Shown here: piece after piece, positions 28,535 through 38,602 of the stretch | Position numbering within the stretch: position 1 is the first letter of the stretch | Layout of the letters: each line of letters begins with the position of its first letter | Assembly (NCBI GenBank): GCA_024654125.1 | Contig: JANLIC010000317.1 | Coordinates: 1 to 45,112, forward strand | Source of the DNA: Sulfuricaulis sp. | Lineage (GTDB): Bacteria > Pseudomonadota > Gammaproteobacteria > Acidiferrobacterales > Sulfurifustaceae | DNA: 45,112 nt | Direction of reading: 5' to 3' | Position numbers and translations under genes: made by a program | Notes under the pieces: model-generated | Database searches by the model: none | What the model was told of the DNA's origin: nothing | Seen by the model: the letters and a program-made list of their open reading frames with translations, nothing else

Positions 28535-28666
28535 AACTCCCCCTTTCCCGCGAAGGCGGGAGGTGAGACGGGGCTGTCACGAATGCACTTAACGTGCATT
28601 CGTGCCGTCGAACGGGTGCGCAAGATTCTCGCGCACCCTGGCGGGAATCCAATGGGGAGAGGGTCG
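28535..28666 (-). repeat. Dispersed structured intergenic repeat, copy C (inverted relative to A and B)
   Basis: Hairpins cacgaatgcac (28578-28588)/gtgcattcgtg (28594-28604) and gggtgcgc (28614-28621)/gcgcaccc (28631-28638); its reverse complement aligns to copies A and B. Confidence 0.85.
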
Positions 28667-28772
28667 TAAACCATGGCAAGACGGCTAACATTGTTGGCCT
28701 GCTCGCGGCGAATCGGTATGATTCCTGTATAAAATTCAGCAGTTCATTATTTAATGATTGTGGAGTTGTCCC

Positions 28773-30062
28773 ATGCAAGTTTCGGTTGAAACCTTCGGCA
28801 CGCTCGGGAGGCGGTTAAAAGTGGCCGTGTCGGCGGATCAGGTGGAAAAAGAATTCAATGCCAGGCTCCAACGTCTTTCAAAGCAGGTCAAGATGCCCGG
28901 CTTTCGCCCCGGTAAGGTGCCGCTCAAAATGGTGGAAGCCCAGTATGGCGTGCGACTGATGGACGAGGTGGCGGGAGAGTTGATACAGACTTCCATGTTC
29001 GAAGCCATCGGAAGCCAGGGATTGCGGCCGGCCGGTGACCCGCAAATTCAACGCAAGCCGGTGGTGCGGGGTGAGCAGCTAGAATATACCGTCGAGTTCG
29101 AAATCTTCCCGGAAGTCAAACGCTTCGATCTTGCTGGCACGCGCATTGAGCGTCCGGTGGTCACGGTGGCCGATGAGGATGTGAACCGTACGCTGGAGAC
29201 AATACGGAAACAACGTGTCACCTGGAATCCGGTCGAGCGCGGGGCCCGTCTGGGTGACCGGGTAACGGTTGATTTTGTGGGTCGTTTGGATGGCAAGGAA
29301 TTCGAAGGCGGTAAGGCCAATGGTTTTCACGTGGTGCTTGGCAGTGGTTCGCTGATCGAGGACATGGAACAGGGGATTGTCGGGGCGAAAAGCGGCGATA
29401 CGCGGGATATTCCTGCCAAATTTCCATCCAACTATCGGCATTCCCCGTTGGCGGGGCAGAATGTGGCTTTCGAGGTAAAAATCATCGCCGTCGATGAGGC
29501 AAATTTGCCCGAGCTGAATGAAGCGTTTGCCAGTGAAATGGGAGTCAAGGAAGGAGGCCTCGATAAGCTGAAAGCCGATGTGAGGTCCAATCTGGAGCAT
29601 GAGGCGGCTAATCGCGCCCGTGCTGTCGTGAGGGCGCGGGCGCTTAAGTTATTGCTGGACGCCAATCCCATCGAAGTACCCCAGAATCTGGTGGAGGCGG
29701 AAATTCGGCGCCTGAAAAACAGTGACGCCTCGACGGGTATGAAGATAAGCGACGAAAATACCTACCGAAAACAATCGCGCCGCCGGGTAGCGCTGGGGCT
29801 TATACTGGGCGAAATCATTCGCAGCCGGGGGCTCGTTACCGATCCGGCCAAGGTGCGCACGAGGCTTGAGGAAATGGCGGCCGATTACGAATCTCCATCG
29901 GAATTTATCCAATGGCACTACCAGAAACCGGAGCGCCTGGCGGAAATCGAAAGCCTCGTCATGGAGGAACAGGTGGTGGAGGAACTCCTGAAATCGGCAG
30001 AAATCACTGATCAGCCGATAGGTTTTCGGGATTTGTTGAAGATTGAGACTGCTGCTCAATGA
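28773..30062 (+). CDS. tig: Trigger factor
   Basis: MQVSVETFGTLGRRLKVAVSADQVEKEFNARLQRLSKQVKMPGFRPGKVPLKMVEAQYG; upstream of clpP-clpX-lon. Confidence 0.96.
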   Translation: MQVSVETFGTLGRRLKVAVSADQVEKEFNARLQRLSKQVKMPGFRPGKVPLKMVEAQYGVRLMDEVAGELIQTSMFEAIGSQGLRPAGDPQIQRKPVVRGEQLEYTVEFEIFPEVKRFDLAGTRIERPVVTVADEDVNRTLETIRKQRVTWNPVERGARLGDRVTVDFVGRLDGKEFEGGKANGFHVVLGSGSLIEDMEQGIVGAKSGDTRDIPAKFPSNYRHSPLAGQNVAFEVKIIAVDEANLPELNEAFASEMGVKEGGLDKLKADVRSNLEHEAANRARAVVRARALKLLLDANPIEVPQNLVEAEIRRLKNSDASTGMKISDENTYRKQSRRRVALGLILGEIIRSRGLVTDPAKVRTRLEEMAADYESPSEFIQWHYQKPERLAEIESLVMEEQVVEELLKSAEITDQPIGFRDLLKIETAAQ

Positions 30063-30127
30063 GCTACAGTGGATATATAACCATGACAATCACGGCGCCG
30101 TTTTCGGCGTATTCAAGGAACTGAATA

Positions 30128-30757
30128 ATGAAAGATACTGATCCACAGGATGGCGCGCTGAATCCCCGGGCCCTGGGCCTGATTCCCATGGTCATCGAGA
30201 CCACGGGTCGAGGCGAGCGCGCCTACGACATTTATTCGCGGATGCTCAAGGAGCGCGTGGTATTTCTCGTGGGGCCAGTGGAAGATCATATGGCCAACCT
30301 CGTGGTGGCGCAGCTTCTGTTCCTGGAGTCCGAAAACCCGGACAAGGATATTCATCTCTACATCAATTCACCAGGCGGCGCGGTCAATGCCGGTCTGGCC
30401 ATTTACGACACCATGCAATTCATCAAGCCGGATGTCAGCACCGTGTGCATTGGCCAAGCGGCCAGCATGGGGGCGCTGATACTTTCAGGCGGCGGAAAAG
30501 GGAAACGTTTTGCGTTGCCGCACTCGCGCATGATGGTGCATCAACCCATGGGCGGTTTTCAGGGGCAGGCGACGGATATTGATATTCACGCCCGGGAGAT
30601 TCTGCGTGTACGTGAACGGCTGAATCAGATCCTGGTCAAACATACCGGTCGTACTCTCGATCAAATCAAGGATGATACCGACCGCGATTATTTTTTGGAC
30701 GGTGAAGAGGCAAAAAGTTTTGGCCTGATCGATTCGGTTATCGATAAACGCAGCTAA
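30128..30757 (+). CDS. clpP: ATP-dependent Clp protease proteolytic subunit
   Basis: [72 protein letters not shown]. Confidence 0.98.
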   Translation: MKDTDPQDGALNPRALGLIPMVIETTGRGERAYDIYSRMLKERVVFLVGPVEDHMANLVVAQLLFLESENPDKDIHLYINSPGGAVNAGLAIYDTMQFIKPDVSTVCIGQAASMGALILSGGGKGKRFALPHSRMMVHQPMGGFQGQATDIDIHAREILRVRERLNQILVKHTGRTLDQIKDDTDRDYFLDGEEAKSFGLIDSVIDKRS

Positions 30758-30894
30758 AAAAGGTGCACATTCCACGAGATATGCTATAGATTTAAGGTAT
30801 AATGTTGTTAAGTATGGCTGTTTTGCTTGCAAATAATCGCGAAAACCCGCATTCTTTGCGGCAAAAGATCCTTAATTGACTGTGAGGTTTAAGG

Positions 30895-32196
30895 ATGGCG
30901 GACAGTAACCATACGGGCAGGGGCGATGGTAAGGGCGAAAAGCTCCTGTACTGTTCTTTCTGCGGCAAGAGCCAGCACGAGGTGCGTAAGCTGATTGCCG
31001 GCCCTTCCGTGTTCGTCTGCGACGAATGCGTCGAGCTGTGCAACGACATCATTCGCGAGGAAGTCCAGGAAGAGAAAAACGCCGCCAACGCCAAAAAGAA
31101 ATTCCCCACCCCGCGCGAAATTCTCCAGATACTCGATGAGTACGTCATCGGACAGACCGATGCCAAGAAGGTGCTCTCGGTCGCGGTCTACAACCATTAC
31201 AAGCGAATTGAAAACGAAGGTAAGATCGGCGAGGTCGAGCTTTCCAAGAGCAATATCCTGCTGATCGGGCCGACGGGTTCCGGCAAGACGCTGCTGGCCG
31301 AGACGCTGGCGCGATTGCTCAATGTCCCTTTCACTATTGCCGATGCCACGACGCTCACTGAGGCCGGATACGTCGGCGAGGACGTCGAGAACATCATCCA
31401 GAAGCTGCTGCAAAAGTGCGACTACGATGTCGAGAAGGCACAGAAGGGCATCGTCTACATCGACGAAATCGACAAGATTTCGCGTAAGTCCGAAAATCCC
31501 TCGATCACGCGCGATGTTTCGGGTGAAGGCGTGCAGCAGGCCCTGCTCAAGCTGATCGAAGGAACCATCGCTTCGGTGCCGCCCCAAGGTGGGCGCAAGC
31601 ATCCACAGCAGGAATTCCTGCAGGTGGATACTCGCAACATTTTATTTATCTGCGGCGGCGCGTTCTCGGGCCTGGAAAAGGTGATCCAGAGCCGCACGGA
31701 GCGAACCGGCATCGGTTTTCACGCGGAGATTCGCAGCAAGGAAAACGCGAAGCAAACGGGCGAGATCCTGCGCGCGGTGGAACCTGAAGACCTTATCAAG
31801 TACGGGCTAATTCCGGAGTTTGTCGGCCGTCTTCCGGTCATTGCCATTCTTGACGAACTCGATGAACGGGCGCTGATCCAGATCCTGACGGAACCCAAGA
31901 ATGCCCTGGCCAAGCAATACCACAAACTGCTCAAGCTGGAAGGGGTTGAACTTGAAATTAAAGAGGATGCCTTGCAGGCCGTGGCTAAGCGCGCCATGGA
32001 TCGCAAAACCGGTGCGCGTGGATTGCGATCCATTCTTGAGCGCGCCTTGTTGGACGTGATGTTCGATTTGCCATCCACGGAAAACGTGAAGAAGGTGATC
32101 ATCGAGTCGGGCGTGATTACGGAGGGCAGCAAACCGCTGGTAATTTATGTAGACAACGATGAACAGGAGAAGCGGCGGGCATCGGTTAACCAGTAA
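30895..32196 (+). CDS. clpX: ATP-dependent Clp protease ATP-binding subunit ClpX
   Basis: Zinc finger [30 protein letters not shown]; Walker [16 protein letters not shown]. Confidence 0.98.
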   Translation: MADSNHTGRGDGKGEKLLYCSFCGKSQHEVRKLIAGPSVFVCDECVELCNDIIREEVQEEKNAANAKKKFPTPREILQILDEYVIGQTDAKKVLSVAVYNHYKRIENEGKIGEVELSKSNILLIGPTGSGKTLLAETLARLLNVPFTIADATTLTEAGYVGEDVENIIQKLLQKCDYDVEKAQKGIVYIDEIDKISRKSENPSITRDVSGEGVQQALLKLIEGTIASVPPQGGRKHPQQEFLQVDTRNILFICGGAFSGLEKVIQSRTERTGIGFHAEIRSKENAKQTGEILRAVEPEDLIKYGLIPEFVGRLPVIAILDELDERALIQILTEPKNALAKQYHKLLKLEGVELEIKEDALQAVAKRAMDRKTGARGLRSILERALLDVMFDLPSTENVKKVIIESGVITEGSKPLVIYVDNDEQEKRRASVNQ

Positions 32197-32218
32197 GTGA
32201 AACACCGGGCTTACAAGA

Positions 32219-32250
32219 AGAACCCCGCCGAGCGCGGGGTTTCTTTTTTC
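32219..32250 (+). terminator. Rho-independent terminator after clpX
   Basis: gaaccccgc-cgag-cgcggggtttc followed by ttttttc. Confidence 0.85.
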
Positions 32251-32404
32251 TCCGGGCAGCAGTTTGTAAGGTCATATCCGCCATTTGTCGCGTGCTCGAT
32301 AGAAGCATGTGTAAATTGAAAAATATCTTCGGTGAATCATTGAAATCAGGGCATTTAGCCCCCAAACTTGAAGATATCCACCCACAATATTGATTAAAGC
32401 GCAA

Positions 32405-34837
32405 ATGCCAGAAACCAAGCGAGCTGTGGTCGTGTCAGGATCGGAAACGAACATTCCGGTTCTTCCGTTGCGCGACGTCGTCGTGTTCCCGCACATGGTC
32501 ATCCCTCTGTTCGTGGGTCGGCGCAAGTCCATTCGCGCCCTGGAACAGGCCATGGAGTCCGGCAAGCAAATCATGCTGGTGGCGCAGAAGAGCGCCTCAG
32601 ACGATGATCCGACGACGGACAACATTCACACCATCGGCACCATTGCCACCATTCTGCAATTGCTCAAATTGCCCGACGGCACCGTCAAGGTGCTGGTGGA
32701 GGGGGAACGCCGCGCGGTGCTGCAAAAATATCAGGAGACGGAGGAATACTTCTCCGCCCAGGTGGCGCTGCTCGAGGCGCTCCCGCTCACGGACAAGGAA
32801 GGCGAGGCGCTCATGCGCTCCGTCTTGAATGAGTTTGACCAGTACGTCAAGCTCAACATGAAGATTCCCCCCGAGATTCTCACCTCGCTGGCGGGCATCG
32901 ATGACCCCAGTCGCCTAGCCGACACGGTGGCGGCACATCTGTCCCTTAAGATCGAGGACAAGCAGCAGATACTTGAAGTCCAGGATGTGCGTGAGCGCCT
33001 GGAAAAAATACTCGGCGTGCTCGAGAGCGAAATCGACCTGTTGCAGGTTGAGAAACGCATCCGTGGACGCGTCAAACGCCAGATGGAGAAGAGCCAGCGC
33101 GAGTATTATCTCAATGAACAGATGAAGGCCATCCAGAAGGAGCTGGGTGAGCTTGAAGATGGGCCGAACGAGGCCGAGGAGCTGGCGAAGAAGATTGAAA
33201 AGGCGGGCATGAGCAAGGAAGCTCGCGAAAAGGCTGAGTCCGAATTGAAGAAGCTGAGAATGATGTCGCCGATGTCGGCCGAGGCCACCGTCGTGCGCAA
33301 CTACATCGATTGGCTCTTGAACGTGCCGTGGAAAAAGCGGAGCAAGATTGAGAAGGACCTCAGCAAAGCCGAGGAAATATTGGAAGCAGATCACTACGGT
33401 CTCGAAAAGGTCAAAGAACGTATTCTTGAATACCTCGCGGTGCAGCAGCGCGTGGTCAAGCTCAAAGGTCCCATCCTGTGCTTGGTCGGTCCGCCGGGTG
33501 TCGGCAAAACTTCACTGGGGCAGTCGATCGCGCGCTCCACGAACCGCAAGTTCGTGCGCATGTCGCTGGGAGGAGTGCGTGACGAGGCCGAAATCCGCGG
33601 CCACCGCCGTACCTATATTGGTTCGCTGCCGGGCAAAATCATTCAGAATCTTTCCAAGGTGAAGGTGCGTAACCCGCTGTTCATGCTGGATGAGGTGGAC
33701 AAAATGGCCATGGATTTTCGCGGCGATCCTTCTTCCGCGTTGCTGGAGGTTCTGGACCCTGAACAGAACCATGCGTTCAACGATCATTATCTTGAGGTCG
33801 ATTACGATCTGTCGGATGTTATGTTCGTGGCCACCGCCAACACGCTGAATATTCCGCCCCCCTTGCTGGATCGCATGGAGGTCATTCGTCTTTCGGGTTA
33901 TACCGAGGACGAGAAGGTAAATATTGCCGTTCGCTACCTCGTTCCCAAGCAGTTCAAGAACAACGGGCTCAAGAATAAGGAGCTGCATCTGTCGGAAAAG
34001 ACGATCCGTGACATCGTCCGCTATTACACGCGCGAAGCGGGGGTACGCAATCTTGAGCGCGAGATCTCCAAGATTTGCCGCAAGGTCACCAAGGCCCTGC
34101 TGCTCCATAAGGGCAAGGCGGATAAAACGATTTCCGTTACCCCCAAGGGCCTGGAAAAATACCTGGGTGTACGACGTTTCCGGTATGGCACCGCCGAGCA
34201 GAGCAATCAGGTTGGCCAGGTGACGGGTCTGGCATGGACCGAAGTCGGCGGAGAATTGCTCACCATCGAAGCCACGATCGTCCCCGGCAAGGGCAAGCTG
34301 ACCATTACCGGCAAGCTCGGGGATGTGATGCAGGAATCCATCCAGGCGGCCATGAGCGTGGTGCGCGCGCGCGCGGCCAAGCTGGGAATCATGCCGGATT
34401 TCTACCAAAAGCATGATTTTCACGTGCACGTACCCGAGGGCGCCACGCCCAAGGACGGTCCGAGCGCGGGCATTGCGATGTGCACGGCCATGGTCTCGGC
34501 ACTGAGCAAGATTCCGGTACGCGCTGAGGTGGCCATGACCGGAGAGATCACATTGCGCGGAGAGGTTCTTCCCATCGGTGGTCTCAAGGAAAAACTGCTC
34601 GCGGCCCATCGCGGCCATCTCAAGGTGGTGCTGATCCCGGAGGAGAACCGCAAGGACCTCACGGAGATCCCGAAGAACATTCGTGACAGCCTGGATATCC
34701 GTCCTGTAAGATGGATCGATCAGGTTTTGGAAGCGGCGCTCGAACATCTTCCCGAGCCGCTGGACGAGTCGAAACTCGCGGAGGCTGCCAAGCCTCCCGA
34801 ACCGCACGACGCCGACAAGCCGGTTCGGACACACTGA
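32405..34837 (+). CDS. lon: ATP-dependent protease Lon
   Basis: [43 protein letters not shown], catalytic [10 protein letters not shown]. Confidence 0.98.
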   Translation: MPETKRAVVVSGSETNIPVLPLRDVVVFPHMVIPLFVGRRKSIRALEQAMESGKQIMLVAQKSASDDDPTTDNIHTIGTIATILQLLKLPDGTVKVLVEGERRAVLQKYQETEEYFSAQVALLEALPLTDKEGEALMRSVLNEFDQYVKLNMKIPPEILTSLAGIDDPSRLADTVAAHLSLKIEDKQQILEVQDVRERLEKILGVLESEIDLLQVEKRIRGRVKRQMEKSQREYYLNEQMKAIQKELGELEDGPNEAEELAKKIEKAGMSKEAREKAESELKKLRMMSPMSAEATVVRNYIDWLLNVPWKKRSKIEKDLSKAEEILEADHYGLEKVKERILEYLAVQQRVVKLKGPILCLVGPPGVGKTSLGQSIARSTNRKFVRMSLGGVRDEAEIRGHRRTYIGSLPGKIIQNLSKVKVRNPLFMLDEVDKMAMDFRGDPSSALLEVLDPEQNHAFNDHYLEVDYDLSDVMFVATANTLNIPPPLLDRMEVIRLSGYTEDEKVNIAVRYLVPKQFKNNGLKNKELHLSEKTIRDIVRYYTREAGVRNLEREISKICRKVTKALLLHKGKADKTISVTPKGLEKYLGVRRFRYGTAEQSNQVGQVTGLAWTEVGGELLTIEATIVPGKGKLTITGKLGDVMQESIQAAMSVVRARAAKLGIMPDFYQKHDFHVHVPEGATPKDGPSAGIAMCTAMVSALSKIPVRAEVAMTGEITLRGEVLPIGGLKEKLLAAHRGHLKVVLIPEENRKDLTEIPKNIRDSLDIRPVRWIDQVLEAALEHLPEPLDESKLAEAAKPPEPHDADKPVRTH

Positions 34838-35063
34838 CGGCGAGACGGTGATGATTTCCCTCATCAGGGGGAGATGGCTTTTTCGTCTCTGATGTGCACC
34901 GCGCGGTGTTTCGATAAACCGCGCCACGCATATCTTTCTTGACAAGGTTTTCCCACGCTTGTATAAAACCTGCGACGCGCCTTGGTTTTTTTCGACGCGC
35001 CGTTTGGTCTCAGCAGCATTGGCTTTTCGGGTAGCTGTTCACCACAACATGCAAGGAGCTAAC

Positions 35064-35336
35064 GTGAATAAAACCGATTTGATCGATAGAGTTGCTGTAT
35101 CTACTGAACTCAACAAGGCCTCCGCCGCGCGCGCCGTTGAGGCGGTACTGGATACCATCGCCAATACGTTGCGCGGTGGTGATTCCGTGACGCTTTCCGG
35201 TTTTGGAACATTTTCCGTCAGCAACCGGTCGGCCCGCACCGGACGCAATCCGCGCACCGGTGAGTTGATCACGATCCCGGCCTCGAAGGCGCCCAAATTC
35301 AAATCTGGCAAAGGCCTGAAGGATGCCTTAAACTAA
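35064..35336 (+). CDS. hupB: DNA-binding protein HU
   Basis: GTG start at 35064; MNKTDLIDRVAVSTELNKASAARAVEAVLDTIANTLRGGDSVTLSGFGTFSV...RTGRNPRTGELITIPASKAPKFKSGKGLKDALN (90 aa). Confidence 0.96.
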   Translation: MNKTDLIDRVAVSTELNKASAARAVEAVLDTIANTLRGGDSVTLSGFGTFSVSNRSARTGRNPRTGELITIPASKAPKFKSGKGLKDALN

Positions 35337-35365
35337 TCCCCCATTTTGGGGATCGTATCGCCTCC

Positions 35366-35441
35366 GGGTGCTTAGCTCAGTTGGTAGAGCGTCGCCCTTA
35401 CAAGGCGAATGTCGGGGGTTCGAGCCCCTCAGCACCCACCA
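35366..35441 (+). tRNA. tRNA-Val (TAC)
   Basis: gggtgcttagctcagttggtagagcgtcgcccttacaaggcgaatgtcgggggttcgagcccctcagcacccacca; loop cttacaa. Confidence 0.97.
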
Positions 35442-35449
35442 AGAGACCG

Positions 35450-35526
35450 GGAGCGGTAGTTCAGTTGGTTAGAATACCGGCCTGTCACGCCGGGGGTCGC
35501 GGGTTCGAGTCCCGTCCGCTCCGCCA
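35450..35526 (+). tRNA. tRNA-Asp (GTC)
   Basis: ggagcggtagttcagttggttagaataccggcctgtcacgccgggggtcgcgggttcgagtcccgtccgctccgcca; anticodon GTC. Confidence 0.97.
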
Positions 35527-35540
35527 GTACTATGCATGCC

Positions 35541-35578
35541 GGGCGAGGTTTATTCCTCGCCCTTCCGTTTTCGGTTTT
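35541..35578 (+). terminator. Terminator after tRNA-Asp
   Basis: gggcgagg-tttatt-cctcgccc followed by T-rich ttccgttttcggtttt. Confidence 0.65.
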
Positions 35579-35631
35579 CTCGTATAACGGATTTGATGTT
35601 CCGAAAAAAGCCCCGATAAAGTAGCCGCCTC

Positions 35632-37518
35632 ATGCTTTCTGCCATCCGCGAAAAAACCCAAGGGATCATCGCCACTTTCATTGTCGCGCTGATAGCCATT
35701 CCGTTTGCGCTATGGGGCGTCAATTCCTATTTCGATTCCGGGGGGCAGATCAATGTCGCCAAGGTAAATGGCATAGACATCACCCAGAATGAATACCGCA
35801 ACGAAATCGACCGGTTGCGTGGACGGGTGGAGCCTAAAACCCTCGATAATCCGCAATTCAAACTGTCCCTTCTGAACAATCTGATTGACCACACGCTGAT
35901 TATTCGGGATGCCGAGCATCAGGGCTACCGTGTCGGCAATGCACAGCTGGCTGAAATCATACGGAATCAGTCCAATTTTCAGCGTGACGGAAAATTCGAC
36001 GCGGGCTTGTATGAGTCCTTGCTGCGCCGCGAAGGCATGAATCCGAAGCAATTTGAAGCCAGGGTGCGCGATGAAATACTCGTCACCCATCTCCAGGCCG
36101 GCATCAGTGAAAGCCGGGTTATCACCCGCTCCGAGATGGCTGAAATCGCCCGCCTGTTGTCACAGATGCGGGAAGTTGCTTACGTCGTGATCGGCACGGA
36201 GTCGCTCATCGCGAGGGTAACGGTCACCCCGGAGGACATCGAACAGTACTATTCGGAGCATTCCGAAATGTTCCTGATCCCCGAACAAGTGCGTGTCGAG
36301 TATCTGCGCCTTTCCGCCGCCGACCACAATCAGAGCTATCGCCCCACGGAAGAAGAGCTTAACAGGGCCTACGCCGAAGAGGCGGCACGCTACGTGACTC
36401 CTGAGAAACACCGCGCCAGCCATATCCTGATTATCCTGCCCGCGCAGGCTGGCGAAGAAAAGACCAAAGAGGCGCTCGCCAGAATTCAGGGAATCGCCAA
36501 ACAGGCCCGAAGCGGTTCTGATTTCACCGGCCTGGCCAAGAAACTTTCCGAAGACACCACTACGGCTTCACAGGGCGGTGATTTGGGCGAAATCCGCCGC
36601 GGCGTGTTGCCCAAAGAGCTCGAAGACGCGGTGTACGCGTTGAAGCCCGGGGAAGTCAGTCAACCTGTGCGCAGTACCTACGGCTATCATCTGGTCAAGC
36701 TGACCAAGCACGCACCGGAAAAACGTAAACCGCTTGCCGATGTACGCCAGGAGCTTGTCGAAATCATACGTCGCCGGAAGGGCGAGGAAGTGTTTTTCGG
36801 CAAATCAGAGAGATTGCGCAATCTTGTCTACGAGCAGCCGGACAGTCTGATCCCGGCCGCCAAGGCGCTCGGTCTCGATATCCAGAAAAGCGACTGGTTT
36901 ACTCATGCGGGCGGGAGCGGAATCGCCGCGAACCCTAAGGTGGTGCAGGCCGCTTTCGAACCGGAGGTGCTGAGTCAGGCGCGCAACAGCGATGCCATCG
37001 ATATCAGTGCCGATACGCTGGTGGCCATCCGCGTGACCGACCGTCGTCCAGCCGGTCGCAAACCGATCTTGGAAGTGCGTCCGCAGATCGAGCGTCTGCT
37101 GAAACAGGAGCGAGCGTTGCAGCAGTCCCGCGAGATCGGTGAAGGTGTATTGCGCGAAGTCCGTGACGGCGGCTCGCTCAGCACCATTGCCGCCAAACAT
37201 GGTTTGAAATTCAAACCACCCATAACGATTTCACGCGAACAAACCGATGGGGTGGATTCGCGCATCGTTGAACACGCCTTCCGTGTACCTCGTCCCGCCG
37301 GCGATAAACCGGTTTACGATCTGGTTGACCTGAATAAAGAGGGCTATGCGCTGTTGGCGGTGAATCACGTGCGTGACGCCGCCTCCAAAGGCGTCGTTGA
37401 CGCGCAGAAAAAAATCCGCGCGATGCTTGAAGTGCGCCGTGGTGGTGATTATTTTAACAATTACCGGTCAGGGCTGCGGCAGAAGGCAGATATCAAGATT
37501 CATTCCGATCAGCTCTGA
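35632..37518 (+). CDS. ppiD: Periplasmic folding chaperone / peptidyl-prolyl isomerase PpiD
   Basis: MLSAIREKTQGIIATFIVALIAIPFALWGVNSYF TM anchor, SurA_N-like region, parvulin domain ASHILIILPAQAG...GGDLGEIRRGVLPKELEDAVYALKPGEVSQPVRSTYGYHLVKL. Confidence 0.95.
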   Translation: MLSAIREKTQGIIATFIVALIAIPFALWGVNSYFDSGGQINVAKVNGIDITQNEYRNEIDRLRGRVEPKTLDNPQFKLSLLNNLIDHTLIIRDAEHQGYRVGNAQLAEIIRNQSNFQRDGKFDAGLYESLLRREGMNPKQFEARVRDEILVTHLQAGISESRVITRSEMAEIARLLSQMREVAYVVIGTESLIARVTVTPEDIEQYYSEHSEMFLIPEQVRVEYLRLSAADHNQSYRPTEEELNRAYAEEAARYVTPEKHRASHILIILPAQAGEEKTKEALARIQGIAKQARSGSDFTGLAKKLSEDTTTASQGGDLGEIRRGVLPKELEDAVYALKPGEVSQPVRSTYGYHLVKLTKHAPEKRKPLADVRQELVEIIRRRKGEEVFFGKSERLRNLVYEQPDSLIPAAKALGLDIQKSDWFTHAGGSGIAANPKVVQAAFEPEVLSQARNSDAIDISADTLVAIRVTDRRPAGRKPILEVRPQIERLLKQERALQQSREIGEGVLREVRDGGSLSTIAAKHGLKFKPPITISREQTDGVDSRIVEHAFRVPRPAGDKPVYDLVDLNKEGYALLAVNHVRDAASKGVVDAQKKIRAMLEVRRGGDYFNNYRSGLRQKADIKIHSDQL

Positions 37519-37524
37519 TCGGGA

Positions 37525-38325
37525 TTATTCCAGCAGTTTAGCGTAGTCGAGGCCGATGGCCACGGTGTTAAAGCCACCATCCACGTAGGTGATCTCGCCG
37601 GTCACTCCGGAAGCAAGATCCGAGCACAGAAACGCCGCCACGTTCCCCACCTCATCTATGGTTACACCGCGCCCGAGCGGTGCCATCTTGTCGTTGTAGT
37701 CCAGCAGCTTCTTGAAGTCGCTGATGCCGGCGGCGGCCAGTGTACGGATCGGACCGGCGGAGATCGCATTGACGCGGATTCCCTCCGGACCAAGGGCCTG
37801 CGCCAGGGAGCGCACGTTGGCTTCCAAGCTGGCCTTCGCGAGACCCATGACGTTGTAATTCGGCACGGAACGATCCGCACCGATGTAAGTCAGTGTCAGC
37901 AGCGCGCCCTGGCGTCCCTGCATCATGGATCGGCCGGCCTTGGCCAGCGCGGTGAGACTGTAGGAGCTGATCTCGTGCGCGACACGGAACCCCTCGCGCG
38001 TTGTGACTTCCACGAAATTGCCTGCCAGTTGCTCGCGCAGCGCGAAGGCAACGGAGTGCACGATGATATCCAGTCCATCCCAGAAATCATCGAGGTGGGA
38101 GAACACGGCCTCAATTTGCTCGTCGCTCGATACATCACAGGGAATCAGGATGTCGGACTTGGTCTGGGCCGCGAGCTTCGCGACGCGTTCCCTCAATTTG
38201 TCGTTCTGATAGGTATAGGCGATCTCGGCGCCTTCCCGGTGCATGGCCTTGGCAATGCCCCAGGCAATGGACCGGTCACCCGCCACGCCCACGATCAGCG
38301 CCCGCTTGCCTGTCAGAAAGCCCAT
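37525..38325 (-). CDS. fabI: Enoyl-[acyl-carrier-protein] reductase (NADH)
   Basis: [44 protein letters not shown]..., [47 protein letters not shown]. Confidence 0.97.
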   Translation of the reverse strand: MGFLTGKRALIVGVAGDRSIAWGIAKAMHREGAEIAYTYQNDKLRERVAKLAAQTKSDILIPCDVSSDEQIEAVFSHLDDFWDGLDIIVHSVAFALREQLAGNFVEVTTREGFRVAHEISSYSLTALAKAGRSMMQGRQGALLTLTYIGADRSVPNYNVMGLAKASLEANVRSLAQALGPEGIRVNAISAGPIRTLAAAGISDFKKLLDYNDKMAPLGRGVTIDEVGNVAAFLCSDLASGVTGEITYVDGGFNTVAIGLDYAKLLE

Positions 38326-38602
38326 GAATGTAGCCCTGCTCGCTGCGCTCGCTCGTTTTGCCGTATTAAACGTAGCCCTGCTTTGCTCGTCTTGTTATTC
38401 ATAAGGTTCTCCACCGGCTTATTGGTTTAAATCGGGACGTGGCCTGTCATATCGAGTGCATCCCGAAACTATTTGTCGCTACAGTAGCGAAAATTCACGT
38501 TCGCGGGAAGAGGGACGCAACGGTGTAATTTGGTATATTGACGGCGCAAACGGCACATTCATCCGGCACAACGGACATGGTTGGAGAACGGAATCAGAAA
38601 GC

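Noticed and set aside
32335-32375. Heat-shock sigma-32 promoter upstream of lon (TTGAAA...CCCCCAAAC)
   Set aside because: The -10 part matches the CCCCATNT consensus poorly; not strong enough to call without transcription start data.
33512-34945. 477-aa minus-strand ORF antisense to lon
   Set aside because: Shadow ORF; the lon coding sequence on the plus strand is unambiguous.
38328-38395. Direct repeat gtagccctgct (two copies) upstream of fabI
   Set aside because: Only an 11-bp duplication with no clear structure or promoter relation; not strong enough to report as a feature.
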